In this document: one piece after another, positions 7,892 to 15,886 of the stretch
Position numbering within the stretch: the stretch's first letter is position 1
Layout of the letters: each line of letters starts with the position of its first letter
Source: Nocardia albiluteola
GTDB lineage: Bacteria > Actinomycetota > Actinomycetes > Mycobacteriales > Mycobacteriaceae
NCBI RefSeq assembly: GCF_018860155.1
Contig: NZ_JAHKNI010000006.1
Span: 1 to 64,000, forward strand
Length of the DNA: 64,000 nucleotides
Direction of reading: 5' to 3'
Program-made: the position numbers and the translations under genes
The notes under the pieces: model-generated
Databases searched by the model: none
Told to the model about the DNA's origin: nothing
The model's input: only the letters and a program-made list of their open reading frames with translations

Positions 7892-8782
7892 CTACTCAGC
7901 GGCCAATTCGCGCGCGGCGGTGAGGGTGCGGGTGACGGCCGACGAACTGAGCTCGACGTGTTCGGCGATCCGCGAATGTGACCAGTTCTGTTCGAACTTC
8001 AGTCGCAAGATGGTGGCGACCTTGTCCGGGTCGCGGCGGCCGGCGGGGTCGGCGTTGCACACCGATTCGGCGATCTCCGCCCATCGATCCTGCGCACCGG
8101 TGGCCTCGATCACGCGCGGCTGCGCCGATTCGATCTCGGCAACAGGCCGCGGAGCGTGTAGTTCGGTTGCGGTTGAGTGGGTCTCGGTGTGGACCTCGCG
8201 CACCGACATGGTGGGCACGGTGTCGGTGGTGCGCACCGGGTCGTGGTCGGTGCGCATCGGCTGCGCTGCGGCCTCGTCGGCGGTGCGCGGGCTGCGGGCG
8301 AGGACGAGTAGGGCGATGGTGGCCTGTCCGATCGCGCCATCGATGATCAATGGCACCAGTGACCCGAGGTGTCTGGCCATGCCGACTTGGATGGCCAAGG
8401 TACGCAAGGCGTCGAACGACAGCCGGAACGCGATCAGTGCGATTGCGCTGGTCAGGAACACAACAAACCAGTAGGCCAGCGTCGCGTTCGCGCGTGCCCG
8501 GACGAGTAGCCCGACGCCGTGGGTGGCGGCCAGCAGCGCGACGGGCGGGAACATGGCCACGAATCCGGCGACTACGGCCAACCCGTGCGGTGCGTTGAGC
8601 ACGGCGTGAACGGTGTTGCCGCCGATGGACATGAGTGCCATGAGGATCAGCTCGCCCCAGAAGAATTGGACCGCGGAGCGTTCGGCGTCGGGGCGCCCGG
8701 GGCGGTGTGCACTATCCGGTGCGTTGCGGTGCGCAGCGTCGTTGCTGCGCACCGCGTCCGCATCGGCGCCATTGCCGGTCAT
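7892..8782 (-). CDS. DUF2637 membrane protein with C-terminal HTH
   Basis: 296 residues. After a polar N-terminus there are four hydrophobic segments: WGELILMALMSIGGNTVHAV, LAVVAGFVAMFPPVALLAA, WFVVFLTSAIALIAF, and LVPLIIDGAIGQATIALLVL. A long linker rich in Thr/Glu/Arg leads to a C-terminal HTH (WSHSRIAEHVELSSSAVTRTL). This arrangement is the DUF2637 type common on actinomycete plasmids and integrative elements, usually near replication or transfer genes; the molecular role is unknown. The start is ATG 8780-8782 with GGAG upstream. The next gene upstream ends 4 bp away, so it belongs to the leftward small-gene operon ending in xis-int. Confidence 0.82.
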   Translation of the reverse strand: MTGNGADADAVRSNDAAHRNAPDSAHRPGRPDAERSAVQFFWGELILMALMSIGGNTVHAVLNAPHGLAVVAGFVAMFPPVALLAATHGVGLLVRARANATLAYWFVVFLTSAIALIAFRLSFDALRTLAIQVGMARHLGSLVPLIIDGAIGQATIALLVLARSPRTADEAAAQPMRTDHDPVRTTDTVPTMSVREVHTETHSTATELHAPRPVAEIESAQPRVIEATGAQDRWAEIAESVCNADPAGRRDPDKVATILRLKFEQNWSHSRIAEHVELSSSAVTRTLTAARELAAE

Positions 8783-8786
8783 GGGT

Positions 8787-9026
8787 TCACTCCGCCGGGT
8801 TCTCGGTCGCGTCGCGGTGTTTAGCGAGGACCTCGGCGAGTCCGTCGGCGAGAGCGCGGGCTTCGTGGATACTGATCGGTACCCGCACGAACCCGCCGGC
8901 ACTCCACACGATTTCGACCACGGGCTGCAGCAGCTGCTTGCCTTCGCCGATGGTCAATGCGGGGTGGTACTGGATCTCGATGTCGGATGACTCGTCGGGC
9001 AGCAGGCCCATGTTGAGGTAGGGCAT
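8787..9026 (-). CDS. small hypothetical protein of the integrative-element operon
   Basis: 79 residues, beginning MPYLNMGLLPDESSDIEIQY. The middle reads LLQPVVEIVWSAGGFVRVPI and the C-terminal helix is IHEARALADGLAEVLAKH. It is predicted soluble, a mixed beta sheet followed by a helix. I do not recognise the family, though similar small proteins travel with DUF2637 genes on actinomycete elements. GAGGAGCTCC precedes the ATG at 9024-9026, which overlaps the upstream gene's TAA (TAATG), so the two are translationally coupled. Confidence 0.7.
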   Translation of the reverse strand: MPYLNMGLLPDESSDIEIQYHPALTIGEGKQLLQPVVEIVWSAGGFVRVPISIHEARALADGLAEVLAKHRDATENPAE

Positions 9027-9235
9027 TAGTGGAGCTCCTCGATGGTGTGGGTGGTGGGCAGGTGCAGGTGCTGGCGCAGCTGGGCGCAGCCGGCCCAGAC
9101 CAGGACCGTGGGCGTGGACACGCACAGGTCCTCGGCGATCCGCGGCCAGCGCCGCCCTCTGGTGCGGGCCCAGAGGACGTAGGTGCCCATCTGGCAGGGC
9201 TCGAGGCGCGCGATCAGCGCGGTGAGCACGGTCAT
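9026..9235 (-). CDS. small helix-turn-helix-like hypothetical protein
   Basis: 69 residues. RWPRIAEDLCVSTPTVLVWAG has the spacing of an HTH, with VSTPTV as the turn and start of the recognition helix, so it may bind DNA. The N-terminal LTALIARLEPCQMGTYVLW could be the first helices. The start is ATG 9233-9235, two bases past the stop of the upstream 105-aa gene. Candidate role: a repressor or accessory protein of the element; this is inference from size and position. Confidence 0.65.
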   Translation of the reverse strand: MTVLTALIARLEPCQMGTYVLWARTRGRRWPRIAEDLCVSTPTVLVWAGCAQLRQHLHLPTTHTIEELH

Positions 9236-9237
9236 GG

Positions 9238-9555
9238 TTACGCCGCTCCCAACGGTCCGGACACTGGGGTGGCGGGGGTGTCGACGGCGGTGTAGAGCTT
9301 GGCGCGCGACTCGTTGGGGTCGGCGCCGACGAAGGTGATCGACAGGGTGTCACCGATGTTGAAGTGCGAGCCGGCCTTCTCCAGGGCGGTACTGATGGCC
9401 TGTTCCATGCGCCAGGTCGGGTACAGGTTGCGCGGTCCGGCGGGCGCGTCGAGGGTGATGTAGGCCTGCAGGATCGGGTTGCCCTTCTTGTCGGTGTCGA
9501 CCTCCCCGGGCGCGCCATTGAACTTCAGCCGGGGCTGCTCGCTGGGGTCGAGCAC
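9238..9555 (-). CDS. hypothetical protein, first gene of the integrative-element operon
   Basis: 105 residues, beginning at GTG 9553-9555; no ATG is available in frame before a stop at 9583. It has no membrane segment. The central part is MEQAISTALEKAGSHFNIGD, then TLSITFVGADPNESRAKLYTAV, which suggests an alpha/beta fold with an OB-like or nucleic-acid-binding flavour. I cannot name the family. It sits directly downstream of a repeat-rich control region (9606-9638) and leads the tight leftward run of six genes that ends with the integrase. Confidence 0.65.
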   Translation of the reverse strand: MLDPSEQPRLKFNGAPGEVDTDKKGNPILQAYITLDAPAGPRNLYPTWRMEQAISTALEKAGSHFNIGDTLSITFVGADPNESRAKLYTAVDTPATPVSGPLGAA

Positions 9556-9605
9556 ACGGGAGCCATGCGCCGAAGGTGCAGGTCAGGATCGTGCTGACCC
9601 GATTT

Positions 9606-9638
9606 TGATGCGATTCTGATGCGAATGGGATTCGCATC
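9606..9638. promoter_or_regulatory. inverted and direct repeats upstream of the element operon
   Basis: GATGCGAAT and ATTCGCATC form a perfect 9-bp inverted repeat around GGG (9618-9638). Two TGATGCGA-like units come just before it (from about 9605), about 12 bp apart. The block ends about 50 bp upstream of the GTG at 9555. It looks like an operator, or less likely a small iteron array, for the element operon. Confidence 0.5.
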
Positions 9639-9741
9639 AAGACCGCGACATGTTCGCAGCAGGGCCGCGTCGAGACCGTGTGTCGGCAGCACGTGAAAAA
9701 TGGATCTGGCACAAATTTCGTGATCCCGCGTGCCGGGTTGT

Positions 9742-9816
9742 TCAGTCGCTCAATAGGATTCGCTTTCTCAGTAGGTCGGTTTTCGCGCGGCCGAACATCT
9801 GCCGTTTGAGCATCTT
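9742..9816 (-). pseudogene. ISL3 transposase, C-terminal 24 residues
   Basis: KMLKRQMFGRAKTDLLRKRI and then LLSD and TGA: the standard ISL3 transposase ending. It continues in frame from codon 13310-13312 (Ile of GHVNRI), so the original protein would be 533 residues. The 3.5-kb insert separates the two parts. Confidence 0.85.
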
Positions 9817-9861
9817 AAAAGTTACGTGGAATCTGCCCCAGGGTGATCTTGTCTCCCTGGG

Positions 9862-10959
9862 ATGACCACGGACTTTGGAGGCAGGGTGAACGGCGCGGTG
9901 GCGCTGACGGACAAGTGGCCGGTGCTCGGACGGCACGAGCAGGCAGCGGTCTGGCTGGGTATCTGGATTGATCTCGGGCGGGCGCCGCGCACGATCGACG
10001 CCTATGCCCGCGGCCTGGCGGAGTATCTGATGGTGTGTGAGCGCGAGCAGGTCGATCCGGTGGCCGCGAGCCGGGCTCACGTTGCGGTGTTCGTGCGGGA
10101 GTTGACTTCTCGACCGCATCATCGTGGCACGAATGTGGTGTCGATCGATTCGGGTGCCGGGCTGGCGAATGCGACGATTCAGCAGCGGTTGGTGCCCGTC
10201 CGTTTGTTCTACGACCATCTCATGGAAGAGGGTCTGCGGGAGTCCAATCCTGTTGGGCGGGGACGGTATACGCCTGGACGTCACCGGACCGGCGGCGCCG
10301 AGCGTGGTCTCGTGCCACGGCTGACGAAACTGCCGTGGATTCCGACCGAACAGCAATGGCACGACGTTCTCGCGGTTGCGGCGTGCGAATCGATCCGCAA
10401 TCGGGTGATGCTGGCGCTGGCCTACGACGCTGCGTTGCGGCGCGAGGAGTTGTGCTCGCTGCGCACCGAGGATCTGGATCCGGCGCATCGGACGATCCGG
10501 GTGCGGGCGGAGACCACGAAGAACCGGCTGGAGCGGGTAGTGCCCTACTCGGCGCCGACGGGTGTGTTGCTGTCGTTGTATCTGCAGCATCGAGCGACCC
10601 TCAGCCGGGCTCGTGGCCCGCTGTTCTTGTCGGAGTCGCGCCGCAATCGCGCTGAACCGTTGACGTTGTGGACGTGGTCGAAGGTGGTGCGGCGGGTCGC
10701 GCTGGCTGCGGATGTTCCCCGGTTCTCCACGCATACGACCCGGCACTTGTGCTTGACCGACCTGGCGAGAATGGGTTGGGAAATCCATGCGATCGCCAGG
10801 TTCGCCGGTCACCGGCACACCGACTCCACGCTTCGGTATATCCACCTGTCCGGCCGGGACCTGGCCGACAAGTTCAACCGGAGTATGCAGCACATCCATG
10901 CCCGACGCGTCGCTATGCTAACCGCCGTCGGCACTCCGCTGGCAGGAGGCACCCAGTGA
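9862..10959 (+). CDS. tyrosine recombinase (TnpA-like transposase A)
   Basis: A 365-residue tyrosine recombinase that would cut and rejoin the element ends. The N-terminal core-binding domain includes RAPRTIDAYARGLAEYLMVC and LVPVRLFYDHLMEEGLRESN. The catalytic domain shows LAYDAALRREELCSLRTEDL (first Arg), THTTRHLCLTDLARMG (His-x-x-Arg), FAGHRHTDSTLRYIHLS (His and nucleophile Tyr). All five catalytic positions are present, so it should be active. The start is ATG 9862, only 45 bp inside the left end. Its TGA overlaps the GTG of the next gene (GTGA), so the pair is translationally coupled, as in Tn554-type elements. Confidence 0.87.
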   Translation: MTTDFGGRVNGAVALTDKWPVLGRHEQAAVWLGIWIDLGRAPRTIDAYARGLAEYLMVCEREQVDPVAASRAHVAVFVRELTSRPHHRGTNVVSIDSGAGLANATIQQRLVPVRLFYDHLMEEGLRESNPVGRGRYTPGRHRTGGAERGLVPRLTKLPWIPTEQQWHDVLAVAACESIRNRVMLALAYDAALRREELCSLRTEDLDPAHRTIRVRAETTKNRLERVVPYSAPTGVLLSLYLQHRATLSRARGPLFLSESRRNRAEPLTLWTWSKVVRRVALAADVPRFSTHTTRHLCLTDLARMGWEIHAIARFAGHRHTDSTLRYIHLSGRDLADKFNRSMQHIHARRVAMLTAVGTPLAGGTQ

Positions 10960-13274
10960 CCGCCGGTCACACGATGAAATCCACGGCCGCCCAGGATGAT
11001 CGATGGATTTCCCCCTTGGCCGGTCGGCATTTCGACACCATGCTCAAGGTTAGCCCCCAGGAGGCTGAGGCGGTCTCCGAGCTCGGTGTTGAGAACTTGA
11101 GGCGGTTGAAAAATCATGATCCGGACGCTCCCGGCTGGCGAACGATCCGGCGGCTGCTTCTGCCGATCGACACGGTCAACGCCGGCCTGGACTCGCCACC
11201 GACACCTCATCGCCGACGCGCCATGCTGGATGCTGCCGCGGTGCTGCTGGTCCGCTGCGCCGAGACGCGGCAGTCGTTCTGGGGCTGGACGAGCGACGAG
11301 TGGACTCACGTGCTGGGCCGCACGCAGACCGAGTTCCACGCCCATGCTCCCGAGTGGGCGCATGACGAGGTGCGTCCTTATCTGGCGACGCATGCCTATC
11401 TGTTGGGTTCATTCACGGAGTTCCACCGCCTGGGCAGCTTCCAGCGATTGACGCTGTCCTGGAGGATCTTCGGCAAGGAACGCGTGAACAGTGAGATCGC
11501 TCGACTGCGAACGGTGTTGTTGCAGTGGGGATATAAGCTCGGCCGCGACGACGACTCATGGCTGCCGATGGTGACCTGCCAGCTTTTCCTGGCCAACCGC
11601 AGCCCGCATCTGGAAGAGCTGAACACCGAGCTGTTCGACCGGTTCCGCAACGACCGGCTGGTCACCGGCGCACGGTTGAACACTTTGTATGCGGTGCAAC
11701 GCGCGGTGGCGGCGCTAGGTTTCTGCTACCCGCCACGGCTTCGCGTCGGCCACCAGTCAGCCAAAGCGACAGGTGGAGCACCCAGTTGGGAGCGCTGGGT
11801 CAATCGCTGGCACACCACCTCGACATTGACACCGCCCACTCGCGACGCGAATCGATCCAATCTGTTGAAGGTCGGCCGCTGGCTCGCGGCCGAATATCCC
11901 GACGCCGCCGACCCTGCACAGTGGACTCGTCAGACCTGCGCAGCCTGGGTGGCCGTGCTGGACCGGATGAAGGTCGGCGACTACGTGCAACGCACTGCCG
12001 GGCTCGGCGACCGGCTCGGCAAGCCCCTCGAAGCGTCCAGCAAGGAAGGGCAGCTCAGTGCACTGCGACGCTTCTTCAGCGACTGCCAGGAATGGGAGTG
12101 GCTGCCGCGCCGTTTCGACCCGTTGCGGGCGCTGGCCACCCCACGCAGCATCGCCGCCCTGCTGGGCCCGGACCCGCGGATTATCGCCGACGATGTCTGG
12201 GCGAAACTGCTCTGGGCCGGACTGAATCTGCAGAATGAGGATCTGCCGGAGACCTCGTCTGGGCAGTTCTACCCGTTGGAGCTGGTTCGCGCTGTCACGA
12301 TCACCTGGCTGTTCGCCGGGCTGCGCAGCAACGAGATCGTCCGGCTGCACATCGGTTGCATCCGATGGCAACACAACGACGCCACGATCACCGCCGACTC
12401 CGAGGAAGTTCTGGCACGAGATGCGGTCTGCCTGCTCGACATTCCCACCAACAAGACCGGCACCGCATTCACCAAGCCAGTCGATCCGATCCTCGGCCAG
12501 GCCATCCAGGCATGGCAGAACATCCGGCCCGAACAGCCGCGCCTGCTCGACCGGCGAACCGGCGAGCAGGTCGACATGTTGTTCGCCTATCGGGCGCGCC
12601 GCGTCGCCACGGTCTACATCAACAACACCGTCATCCCGATGCTCTGCCGCAAGGCAGGAGTTCCCAACGTCGACGTCCGCGGCGCGATCACCAGCCATCG
12701 GGCCCGATCGACCATCGCGAGCCAGCTCTACAACGCCAAAGAACCGATGACCCTGTTCGAGCTGCAGGCATGGCTCGGGCACCGTTCCCCGCAATCGACC
12801 CAGTTCTACGCAAAAATCTCTCCGAACACCCTGTCCAAGGCATACGACGACGCCGGCTACTTCGCCCGCAACGTCCGCACCATCGAGGTCCTGGTCGACC
12901 GCGACGCCGTCACCAGCGGCGCCGCAGCAGCCGGTGAGCCCTGGCAGCACTATGACCTCGGCCACGGATTCTGCACCTACACGTTCTTCGAACAATGCGC
13001 CCACCGAATGGCCTGCGCCCGCTGCGACTTCTACACACCCAAAGAATCAAGCAAAAGCCAACTGCTGCAAGCGAAAACAAACCTCCAGCGGATGCTCGTC
13101 AGCATCCCACTCACCGACGACGAACAAGCCGCGGTCCAAGACGGGCAAGCCGCCCTCGAACGGCTGCTACAACGGCTCGCCACCATCCCGACACCTGCTG
13201 GCCCGACACCACGCCCTGGCGACTCACCGCTGACAGCTACCCAGCTGCCGATCGTCGCCGTCAACCACGGCTGA
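10956..13274 (+). CDS. large tyrosine recombinase (TnpB-like) with C-terminal Cys-rich motif
   Basis: A 772-residue site-specific recombinase. A strong AGGAGG precedes the GTG at 10956. The first 350 residues are a long N-terminal DNA-binding region. The catalytic core has TWLFAGLRSNEIVRLHIGCI (Arg), SHRARSTIASQLYN (His-x-x-Arg) and AWLGHRSPQSTQFYAKI (His and Tyr). After it, from Cys673, comes a zinc-ribbon-like C-x8-C-x5-C-x2-C, then helices. This two-part architecture matches the second recombinase of Tn554-like elements. It probably works jointly with the 365-residue partner. The 3' end lies 35 bp from the element's right boundary. Confidence 0.87.
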   Translation: MTAGHTMKSTAAQDDRWISPLAGRHFDTMLKVSPQEAEAVSELGVENLRRLKNHDPDAPGWRTIRRLLLPIDTVNAGLDSPPTPHRRRAMLDAAAVLLVRCAETRQSFWGWTSDEWTHVLGRTQTEFHAHAPEWAHDEVRPYLATHAYLLGSFTEFHRLGSFQRLTLSWRIFGKERVNSEIARLRTVLLQWGYKLGRDDDSWLPMVTCQLFLANRSPHLEELNTELFDRFRNDRLVTGARLNTLYAVQRAVAALGFCYPPRLRVGHQSAKATGGAPSWERWVNRWHTTSTLTPPTRDANRSNLLKVGRWLAAEYPDAADPAQWTRQTCAAWVAVLDRMKVGDYVQRTAGLGDRLGKPLEASSKEGQLSALRRFFSDCQEWEWLPRRFDPLRALATPRSIAALLGPDPRIIADDVWAKLLWAGLNLQNEDLPETSSGQFYPLELVRAVTITWLFAGLRSNEIVRLHIGCIRWQHNDATITADSEEVLARDAVCLLDIPTNKTGTAFTKPVDPILGQAIQAWQNIRPEQPRLLDRRTGEQVDMLFAYRARRVATVYINNTVIPMLCRKAGVPNVDVRGAITSHRARSTIASQLYNAKEPMTLFELQAWLGHRSPQSTQFYAKISPNTLSKAYDDAGYFARNVRTIEVLVDRDAVTSGAAAAGEPWQHYDLGHGFCTYTFFEQCAHRMACARCDFYTPKESSKSQLLQAKTNLQRMLVSIPLTDDEQAAVQDGQAALERLLQRLATIPTPAGPTPRPGDSPLTATQLPIVAVNHG

Positions 13275-13309
13275 CCAACACTTACTTGACTTTTCAGATT
13301 CCACAGAAT

Positions 13310-14836
13310 GATGCGGTTGACGTGGCCTTCGACCGTTCCGCTGCTCCATCGCATGGTCAGCCCGGCGGTGACCGCGTCCTGGTCGCGGCGCAGACCCCGG
13401 ACGAACGAGTGCAGCGCCGGCTGATCCTGGGCGTCGACCGCAGCCATCCACCGTTCGAGATCTCGCCCGCGCCGCTGGCTCATGATGTCGGCGAACGCGC
13501 GGACGTGCCCGGTCAGCGCGGCCAGTTCCGGGCTGACTGCCAGGATCGCATCAAGGCTCACTCGGTGATCGGCAGCGAGGGTGTCGGGGTTGGTCATGAT
13601 CCAGCTGACGACTTTGCGGACGGACGGCGGCTTGGGTGGCGCGATCGGGACGTGTGTGAAAGCGCGGAAGGGCTGCAGGTAGTTGCGCACCAGCTTCTCG
13701 CTGCCTTGGTAGCCGCGGGCCTTGATCTCCTCGAACAGCTGGGTTGCGTTGGTGCAGCCCTCGTTCCACCGCCGGTGCAGGTCGGGCTTGTATGTCTCGA
13801 GAAGGCTGACTCGGTATCCGAGGCGGTTGTTGACCAGTAGTTCGTCGGCCGAGGCGGCGCGGGCGAAGCGGCGTGTGGTGCCGCGAGACATGCCCAGCTC
13901 GCGGCCAATCGCAAGGATGCTCACGCCCTGGGTCAGCAAGGCATGGACCTCGGTCCAGCGCTGGCGGGTGCGCACCGCGGTGCGATCCTGCCGTTCGCCA
14001 GGCGTGGGCGGCCCTGGGAGTATGTCGGCGGCAACCGCTGCGATGTCGGGTCGAACCTGCGGTTCGGGGGCGGTGATCGCGGCGGGCAGGCTGGCGCGGT
14101 GGCGTGCCACGGTGCGTTCGACTGCCTCGCCGAGGTTGTGCCAGATGTGCCATCGATCGGCGACCTGCACCGCGTCCGGTGCTCCCGCGGCGGCGCCTTC
14201 GGCGTAGGCGCCGGCGCGATCGCGGCAGACGATCTCCACGCCCGGGTGGGCCCGTAACCAGGCCGTGAGAGTGTCGGCGGTCCGGTCGTCGAGCACCTCG
14301 ATCGGGCGGTGGGTTTGCATGTCGATCAGGATCGTGCCGTAGTGGTGCCCGCGGCGCAGGGCGAAGTCGTCCACGCCCAACACCTGCGGGATCGGGTGGT
14401 GCGGATCGGGCAGTGCCCGGATCTGGCGCAGCAGCGTCATCCGGCTCACCGTCGCGGCCAGCTGCCGGGTCAGCCGCGCTCCCGCGCGGCCGCCCAGGGC
14501 CAGCGCGACCGCGGACAACGCACGCTGCAAGATCAGCGTGCGACGGGCATACTTGGCCGCCAACTGCGGCACTTGCTCGGTGAAAGTTGTTCTGCCGCAA
14601 TCGGAGTTGTCGCAGAACAGTCTGCGAACCCGCAACCCGATCAGGACCTCACGGCCGGTGATCGAGGTATCGGACAACCGACGCCGGTAACGGCTGTGGA
14701 CCCGCCCGGACAGCATCCCGCAGCCGGGACAGCCGACCGGATCCTCACCGGTCGCGGCCTCGATCCGCACCGTCGACCCCGCCGCACGGATCACCTCGAT
14801 CCGCAAACCGTCCAGATGCGGGAACAGGACCCTCAT
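13310..14836 (-). pseudogene. ISL3 transposase, N-terminal 509 residues
   Basis: The start ATG 14834-14836 gives MRVLFPHLDGLRIEVIRAAG, the usual ISL3 opening. Then come a CPGCG...CDNSDCGR zinc-binding N-terminus and the DDE-type core: VLGVDDFALRRGHHYGTILI with paired Asp, VEIVCRDRAGAYAEGA and VADRWHIWHNLGEAVERTV. Near the break is the third acidic site in SSGTVEGHVNRI. The frame then runs into the inserted transposon at 13309 and goes on as nonsense. The last 24 residues are at 9742-9816. Precise excision of the insert would restore a complete gene. Confidence 0.87.
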
Positions 14837-15184
14837 CAGTTCAAGATCAGAACACTCGCGACATGATGAACTATCAACCGCCCCTTCGCATCCCGAACGG
14901 GTCAATCACGAAGTCTGTGCCAGATCCCGGATTGGCGTGCTGTTGACAACCGTGTTGCCGATGCGGTGGTTCGAGTGGGTTCCGCTGACGAATCAGTGCT
15001 CGGTTCGGATCGCTTCAGCGGGCAGACCACAAAGGAGTGGATGTTCAGGAGCCCGCGCAACCTCACCTCGCCGGCGAACGCACGCTAGCCGAATTCCGTG
15101 CGTTGGTGGTCCCGGTGTCTCGGGACCACGGACAGGTCGGTTCCCTGCCCTACAGTGTCGGTGTGACACCCGCTGGCCAACGAG

Positions 15185-15331
15185 ATGCCTCCCGCTCCCC
15201 CTCGACGATCAGGCGACTCCCAACCACTGCAACGCAATTTGGGTGTCGTAGGACCCGGTGACTGGCCCGATGACTTCGAGGACTATCCCACAGTAGGCCA
15301 TGGTTGGCGTTGGTACGCTTGGGCAGACTGA
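15185..15331 (+). CDS. possible 48-residue orphan protein
   Basis: ATG 15185 to TGA 15331. The C-terminal half, GPGDWPDDFEDYPTVGHGWR followed by WYAWAD, has an aromatic/acidic composition unlike random GC-rich translation. It is preceded by a stop at 15163 and no clear ribosome site; TACAGTGT about 20 bp upstream could be a -10. I do not recognise a family. It lies alone between the ISL3 end and the DUF262 gene. Confidence 0.35.
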   Translation: MPPAPPRRSGDSQPLQRNLGVVGPGDWPDDFEDYPTVGHGWRWYAWAD

Positions 15332-15886
15332 ACCTTCCTCGTATGTGGTGGAGGCACGCCGTCACCAGTTCCGTTGCACAACAACAATATTCATGTCGAT
15401 CCTGAAAAGCTAGTGAGGATCAGTATCGTCTGTTGGTGCAGGTCTTCCTTCGTGTGGGAGGTCGTGCAGAAGCATCGTGGGTGCTGGATTCGCCCTGGCA
15501 ATTGTCGCTACTGGTAGTCGAGAGTTGAGCGTGCAGTCGATAGGAAACCGTCTGGTCGTTAGGTTAGTCCACGATCCGTGAGGCAGTTTCATTGTGCAGC
15601 TGGGGGTTTCGGTGTGTCCGCACGGCGGACATGTCATCTATGCCGTACCCTTCGTTGCTATGTCAGGGGAGACTGCGAACGTCCAGTGGCCGCGGGGACA
15701 ATGCTGCCGAACCCCTAGTTTGAGTCATCCGGACAAGTCTTGGCTGAGTCCCGGGCCCCGCCTTCGTCGGAACGGACGTCGGAAGAGCAGCGGGAGTGTG
15801 GAGAATGCGGCGCATGCATGCCTCTATTCATTGGAAATTCGAATTCGAGTGATTGGATTGCATTGACAGACACCATAACCCCTGCA
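15332..15886. other. intergenic region with no convincing gene
   Basis: The stretch is noticeably less GC-rich than the backbone and has stops in every frame at short intervals. It must contain the promoter of the DUF262 gene, but no clear -35/-10 pair stands out. Two upstream in-frame ATG codons of that gene (15740 and 15818) fall here and cannot be excluded as starts. Confidence 0.4.

Larger units (their letters stand above)
9817..13309 (+). mobile_element. two-recombinase transposon (Tn554-like) inserted in the ISL3 transposase
   Basis: The limits are set by the broken transposase frame: left flank CATCTT ends at 9816 and right flank GATGCGG starts at 13310, with no loss or duplication of coding bases. 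Near each end lies an inverted GTGGAATCTG (9826-9835 and, reversed, 13295-13304). The element holds only two overlapping tyrosine-recombinase genes. Tn554 has a tnpA/tnpB/tnpC set; no tnpC counterpart fits in the 35 bp after the second gene. The exact outer bases could differ by a few positions. Confidence 0.8.
9702..14927 (-). mobile_element. ISL3-family insertion sequence interrupted by a second element
   Basis: The ends carry imperfect inverted repeats beginning GGATCTGGCACA (left, from 9702; right, reading inward from 14927), similar over about 24 bp. The only gene native to the IS is the ISL3 transposase, now in two pieces. Without the insert the IS would be about 1.73 kb. The 8 bp flanking each end do not match, so no target duplication is visible; a later rearrangement may have removed it. 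Confidence 0.75.

Noticed and set aside
14928..15088. Plus-strand reading ending GQTTKEWMFRSPRNLTSPAN just outside the ISL3 element
   Set aside because: It looks somewhat protein-like and could be a gene end cut by the IS, but it has no start, no family match, and only about 50 codons.
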